A DNA stretch of 22,500 bases from Bigelowiella natans CCMP2755 (lineage: Eukaryota > Cercozoa > Chlorarachniophyceae): positions 1 to 22,500 of the forward strand of contig ADNK01002061.1 of assembly GCA_000320545.1 (NCBI GenBank), in the 5' to 3' direction. The notes under the pieces were generated by a model. It was not told the origin of the DNA and searched no databases. It saw only the letters and a list, made by a program, of their open reading frames with translations. Positions 19,412-22,500 of the stretch are shown one piece after another. The translations under genes and the position numbers were made by a program. Every line of letters starts with the position of its first letter. Within the stretch, counting starts at the first letter, position 1.

Positions 19412-19552
19412 CATGTAGCAGTTACGTACTGCACACATACATAATATCGCGCCTGCTATCTAGCTATAGATGGCTGGCACTGAATATATCAGTCTAGCAG
19501 TTCTAAAGTTCCCTGACTCACCGATGAGTACGTATACATTCTCTTAGTACTA

Positions 19553-19614
19553 TAATGTTGCATCTGTTGGTTGCATGAAACACATCGTGGCAGAAACCAA
19601 CAGATGCAACATTA
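19553..19614. repeat. 20-bp perfect inverted repeat with 22-nt loop (hairpin)
   Basis: The left arm at 19553-19572 and right arm at 19595-19614 are exact reverse complements. The loop can add a small CAC/GTG pairing. The size resembles a compact small-RNA precursor, but it could also be a tiny inverted-repeat remnant. It lies about 580 bases past the mannosidase stop and 385 bases past the glycosylase stop, so either transcript could include it. Confidence 0.8.
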
Positions 19615-19998
19615 GCGCTGTAGCCGCTGCATTGCACAGCTACATCAGGATGACCATTGAAAAAATTTAATTCTTCATTACATCCGTCTCATATCTATTC
19701 ATAGGTAGCTATAGAGTAGGGCGGTGAGTCCAGGGAGAGCATCATTGCATATGCTACGCTCCACTTTAGTGCTTGATGACCTGGCGCCGCAAGCTAGGCT
19801 AGCTAGGCGGCCTAGATAGAGGCGGCGAAGCATTCCTTCACTCCGCGCATGCATTCTAGACATCGTTGATAAAAATGATCTATTAAGCGATCGGCCTTCG
19901 CTGGCATTACTGTACGATACGTCGTCATTCAAGCTAGCCACGCGCATGCATATTGTCATAATGTGTGCAGCATAGCAATAATCTATTTTCCTATCTAG

Positions 19999-20854
19999 CT
20001 ATGTGGTCTTCTCCAGCTTCGCCCTGAAGGTATACTTGAATACCACTTCGCTGGTCTGCATCAGGGCCTCGTCCATTCTTCTGGACACCGACGTCTTTGA
20101 AGCGTGACACATTTTCATTCTTTTGATTTTGCTCTTTTCGAAAGAACACTGGGCTTTGTTCTCCCCGACGGTGCCCTTCCTATTCTTTGATGTCACGGCC
20201 ATCGCGTTCAGAAGGCTCTTACGAGTGCGTTTGAAGATCTCGGTGATACAGGAGCGCGGGGTTCTGGAGGCTGGGGGGATTTTGAGAGGCCGCTTCTTGT
20301 GGGGGGTAAAATAAGGCGATTTCTGCTGAGAAAAGTACGGGCTCTGGACCGAGTGGGTTGGGGACGGGGAGGCGGACGATTCGATCGGGGGTGATGCTTG
20401 TGACGCAGCAGAAGAAGAAGAAGAAGAAGAAGAAGAAGAAGAAGAAGAGGAAGAGGAAGAGGACGGCGTGAAGAAAGGGACTGCACACGTTGATAGAGCT
20501 AGAGAGCAGGATAGAGACTTCTTAATTCCCCCAGAATTCTTTGATTGTCGCGTTTTGAGGGACTTTCTCGTCCCCCTCCTAGCGCCCCTGCCACAGTGGG
20601 GGGTATTCTTGACGGAACGGGGGGGGCGGAGATGAGGCGCATGGTCTCTAAACTCGGCTAATTCCGCTACGAAAAGTACCATGAAGCCCCATCCGCACCA
20701 TTCTCCAAGCCTGATGACGACAACGACGACGATGGTAGTGATGATGATGACGATGATGGTGATTGAATTGTGAAGGTACCGACCCACATATTCAGCACGT
20801 TCTCTCTGTAAGTCATTTTCTCGCTTAAATATTTAATGATATTATATATGTATT

Positions 20855-20892
<38 letters not shown>

Positions 20893-21065
20893 TTTATAAA
20901 TACATAATATAAATTATTCTTATAGCAGTGTACGACCTCTCTCGAAACGCTCGTGCGGCTTCGTCATACTGTGCTTGAAGGCTTGCGTCTGGGGCCAGAG
21001 ATTTGAGGTAAAACCTACGGATATGGAACGGCACCACACGAATATATTAATTGATATTATGTATA

Positions 21066-21146
<81 letters not shown>

Positions 21147-22047
21147 GTGTGTCTGGGATATTTAGGGTTGTACGGCTTGATCCCTATCACTTCTTTTTTG
21201 TCTGTTCGAAAGCACTTTCGTCCTACACCTCTTCCGAAACGCATATCTCGCACAGGCAGCCATTTCCATTTCGTGTTTACTACCTCATTACTGCAACAAC
21301 TACTACGACTACTACTACATCCTCTACCAGTACTCACAACGTGACAGCAGCGATGCAATGATGACGAAAACACCCCGATAACTCGCAACACTGCTTTTCA
21401 CCTCTTTGCCAGCTGCCAGGCGTGTGTGTCTATCGGGACAACGTCAAACCGGGCGAGGCCATACAACAGCACGCAATCCGCAACCTGTAATGTAGTAGTG
21501 TCGTTGAGAAGAGATCCTGACTTCGTTTTTCAATTGAGGAAGCACTCTCCCATCTCTGAGTCGTAACTGTATGTGCAGCTGCAACGACGAGAAATTCATA
21601 CGCCAACGAGCATCTCAACAGCTCCTGCCAATCCAAAACCCCCCCCCCCCCCCCCCCGGGAGGGGAATCATCTGCGGTGGCACGGTAGGAGAACGTCTCG
21701 AAACGGTTTACTCTCAAGTTCCATATATCGTAATTTCGAGAGTTGAGCTGCCTTTTCAATTCTCCTACACAAAAAACGCTCAAAATTGCCCACCCCCCCC
21801 GCCCTGCACATACCTTATCGCCCACTCCAGGCAGCGCTTTAAGCCTGGCCCTCGCTGTAAGCGTATCGTCTTCCCTGAGCTTTTCCAGATAGCTCATTCC
21901 TCCATTATCAGACACAAATCGGACGAGTTTCACCACGCTCTCGGATCGATAGCCCCACCCGAGTTTTCGCAGCCTCGCAGCTGTTAACAACTGCATTTGC
22001 TCGATGGAGGGAAAGCGATGAAGCTTCACGCCGTCGGGATTGCCTGC

Positions 22048-22093
<46 letters not shown>

Positions 22094-22500
22094 TGATGGG
22101 TGGGGGCAAGATTAAGCGCCAGTCGTCGCGTGATTTCATTGGAGAAACAACGGGAACTACCTATTTCATTCTCAGGGAAATCCCTTTTGAGGCTAGTCAT
22201 CATCTGGCACGTGCGTTTGACTGTGTTCCAACACGATCCAACAAATCCAACGACACATTCGAATATGTTATCGACGCATATCACCTGGAAGATTAAGTAG
22301 CAGCGAGAATGACATAAGCTCGGCCAAAAGAGCGTGAAATGCCTTTCCAATCATTTCGTACCCTGATTCCTGGATATGCCCTCTCTCGAGCTGCAAGCTG
22401 GGGATCTCCCTCCTCCAGCCATTTATTTGCAAAGGCAGAGCGATTGACGTGGAGATTTAAAAACGTCCGCATCGTCTTGTCAGCAGCTTCAAGCCGCGAT
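19999..22500 (-). CDS. OGG1-like HhH-GPD DNA glycosylase with long C-terminal tail (N-terminus outside window)
   Basis: Minus-strand exons: 22362-22500 (cut by the edge), 22161-22284, 21814-22043, 21402-21484, 20937-21014 and 19999-20710. Phases agree. Family role: removal of 8-oxoguanine from DNA and strand nicking by a bifunctional glycosylase. Order: LRTFLNLHVN, then FECVVGFVGSCWNTVKR, LRKLGWGYR, the hairpin LPGVGDK with catalytic Lys at the end of the third exon, VADCVLLYGL, VVPIDTH with catalytic Asp, and EWCGWGFMVLFVAEL. The Lys-to-Asp spacing of 19 equals human K249-D268. Where human OGG1 has N149 and Q315, gap-free reading gives Trp and Phe. About 200 residues follow the domain: basic, with poly-Ser from a repeat, SPYFSQQKSPYFTPHKK, and a Lys/Arg-rich end, which suggests nuclear location. 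The family is certain. Strict 8-oxoG specificity is not. Confidence 0.92.
20409..20450. repeat. (GAA)n microsatellite coding poly-Ser in the glycosylase tail
   Basis: GAA units on the plus strand are read as TCT/TCC codons on the minus strand and give a run of about 18 Ser residues in the tail. Confidence 0.9.
20861..21150. repeat. (AT)n and compound (CT)n-(TA)n-(TG)n microsatellites in glycosylase introns
   Basis: An AT tract lies at about 20861-20888, in the intron 20711-20936. A CT/TA/TG compound lies at about 21067-21150, in the intron 21015-21401. Confidence 0.9.
21639..21657. repeat. Poly-C run (19 C) in a glycosylase intron
   Basis: This homopolymer lies within the intron 21485-21813. 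On the transcribed strand it is a G19 run, capable of G-quadruplex formation. Confidence 0.9.
22049..22088. repeat. (GA)n microsatellite forming the polypyrimidine tract of an acceptor
   Basis: On the minus strand this is a (CT)n run ending six bases before the exon that starts at 22043 (gcgcag acceptor). It serves as that acceptor's pyrimidine tract. Confidence 0.88.

Larger units (their letters stand above)
18972..19998. other. Convergent intergenic gap, CTAG/GCATGC-rich, with a perfect hairpin
   Basis: This gap lies between the stop codons of the mannosidase (plus) and the glycosylase (minus). Its texture is that of the other convergent gaps: frequent CTAG, TAGCTA, GCATGCAT and one CATGCTAGCATG. 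No convincing coding frame or microsatellite is seen. It contains the hairpin at 19553-19614. Confidence 0.6.

Noticed and set aside
19511-19535. CCGATGAG near the hairpin as a hammerhead ribozyme core
   Set aside because: The first conserved U is replaced, no GAAA box follows and no pairing stems fit.
20711-20891. N-terminal part of the frame ending at 19999, with Ile/Val runs
   Set aside because: It is repeat sequence inside the intron. The exon starts at 20710 after atcag, which restores the GWGFMVLF region of the glycosylase.
1-22500. CRISPR array or prokaryotic defence system
   Set aside because: There are no spaced direct repeats. All direct repeats are microsatellites or the tRNA module, and the genes are spliced.

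Overview
This is eukaryotic nuclear DNA. Protein genes are cut by many spliceosomal GT-AG introns, the tRNA genes lack an encoded CCA, and di- and trinucleotide microsatellites sit in almost every intron and intergenic gap. A multi-EF-hand calcyphosin-like protein, a GH38 alpha-mannosidase, many short exons and roughly 1 kb of non-coding DNA between convergent genes would suit a stramenopile alga, perhaps a brown alga. That lineage call is an inference and no marker gene here settles it.

Layout. 112-624 (+) is a low-complexity Gln/Gly/His-rich coding exon of unknown function. 625-3341 is gene-free. 3342-5452 (-) is a probable multi-exon, multi-pass membrane protein, partly resolved. 5928-6402 (+) is a tight array of six tRNA genes: Gln(TTG), Arg(TCG), Asp(GTC), Gln(CTG), Arg(TCT), Leu(TAA). 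It ends in one T-run. 6408-7932 is mostly non-coding and holds a cluster of TTGTCGC-type motifs. 7933-10846 (+) is a 12-exon glutathione S-transferase with an N-terminal extension. 11762-13542 (-) is an 11-exon calcyphosin-like EF-hand protein. 14527-18971 (+) is a 4-exon secretory or lysosomal GH38 alpha-mannosidase. 19999 to the right edge (-) is an OGG1-like 8-oxoguanine DNA glycosylase whose N-terminus lies outside the window.

I rebuilt the four best genes by hand. In the mannosidase every splice phase agrees. In GST, the EF-hand gene and the glycosylase the phases also agree, with single ambiguous splice sites noted in the entries. Strands alternate, so the gaps at 625-3341, 10847-11761 and 18972-19998 lie between convergent (or apparently convergent) genes. 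These three gaps share a CTAG/GCATGC-rich style not seen in the divergent gaps.

The genes do not form one pathway: base-excision repair, glutathione conjugation, N-glycan or glycoprotein turnover, calcium sensing and tRNA supply. The observations most worth a second look are the six-tRNA array with its duplicated Gln-Arg module that differs almost only in the anticodons, the altered lesion-recognition residues and long tail of the OGG1-like enzyme, a 20-bp perfect hairpin at 19553-19614, and the convergent-gap islands.
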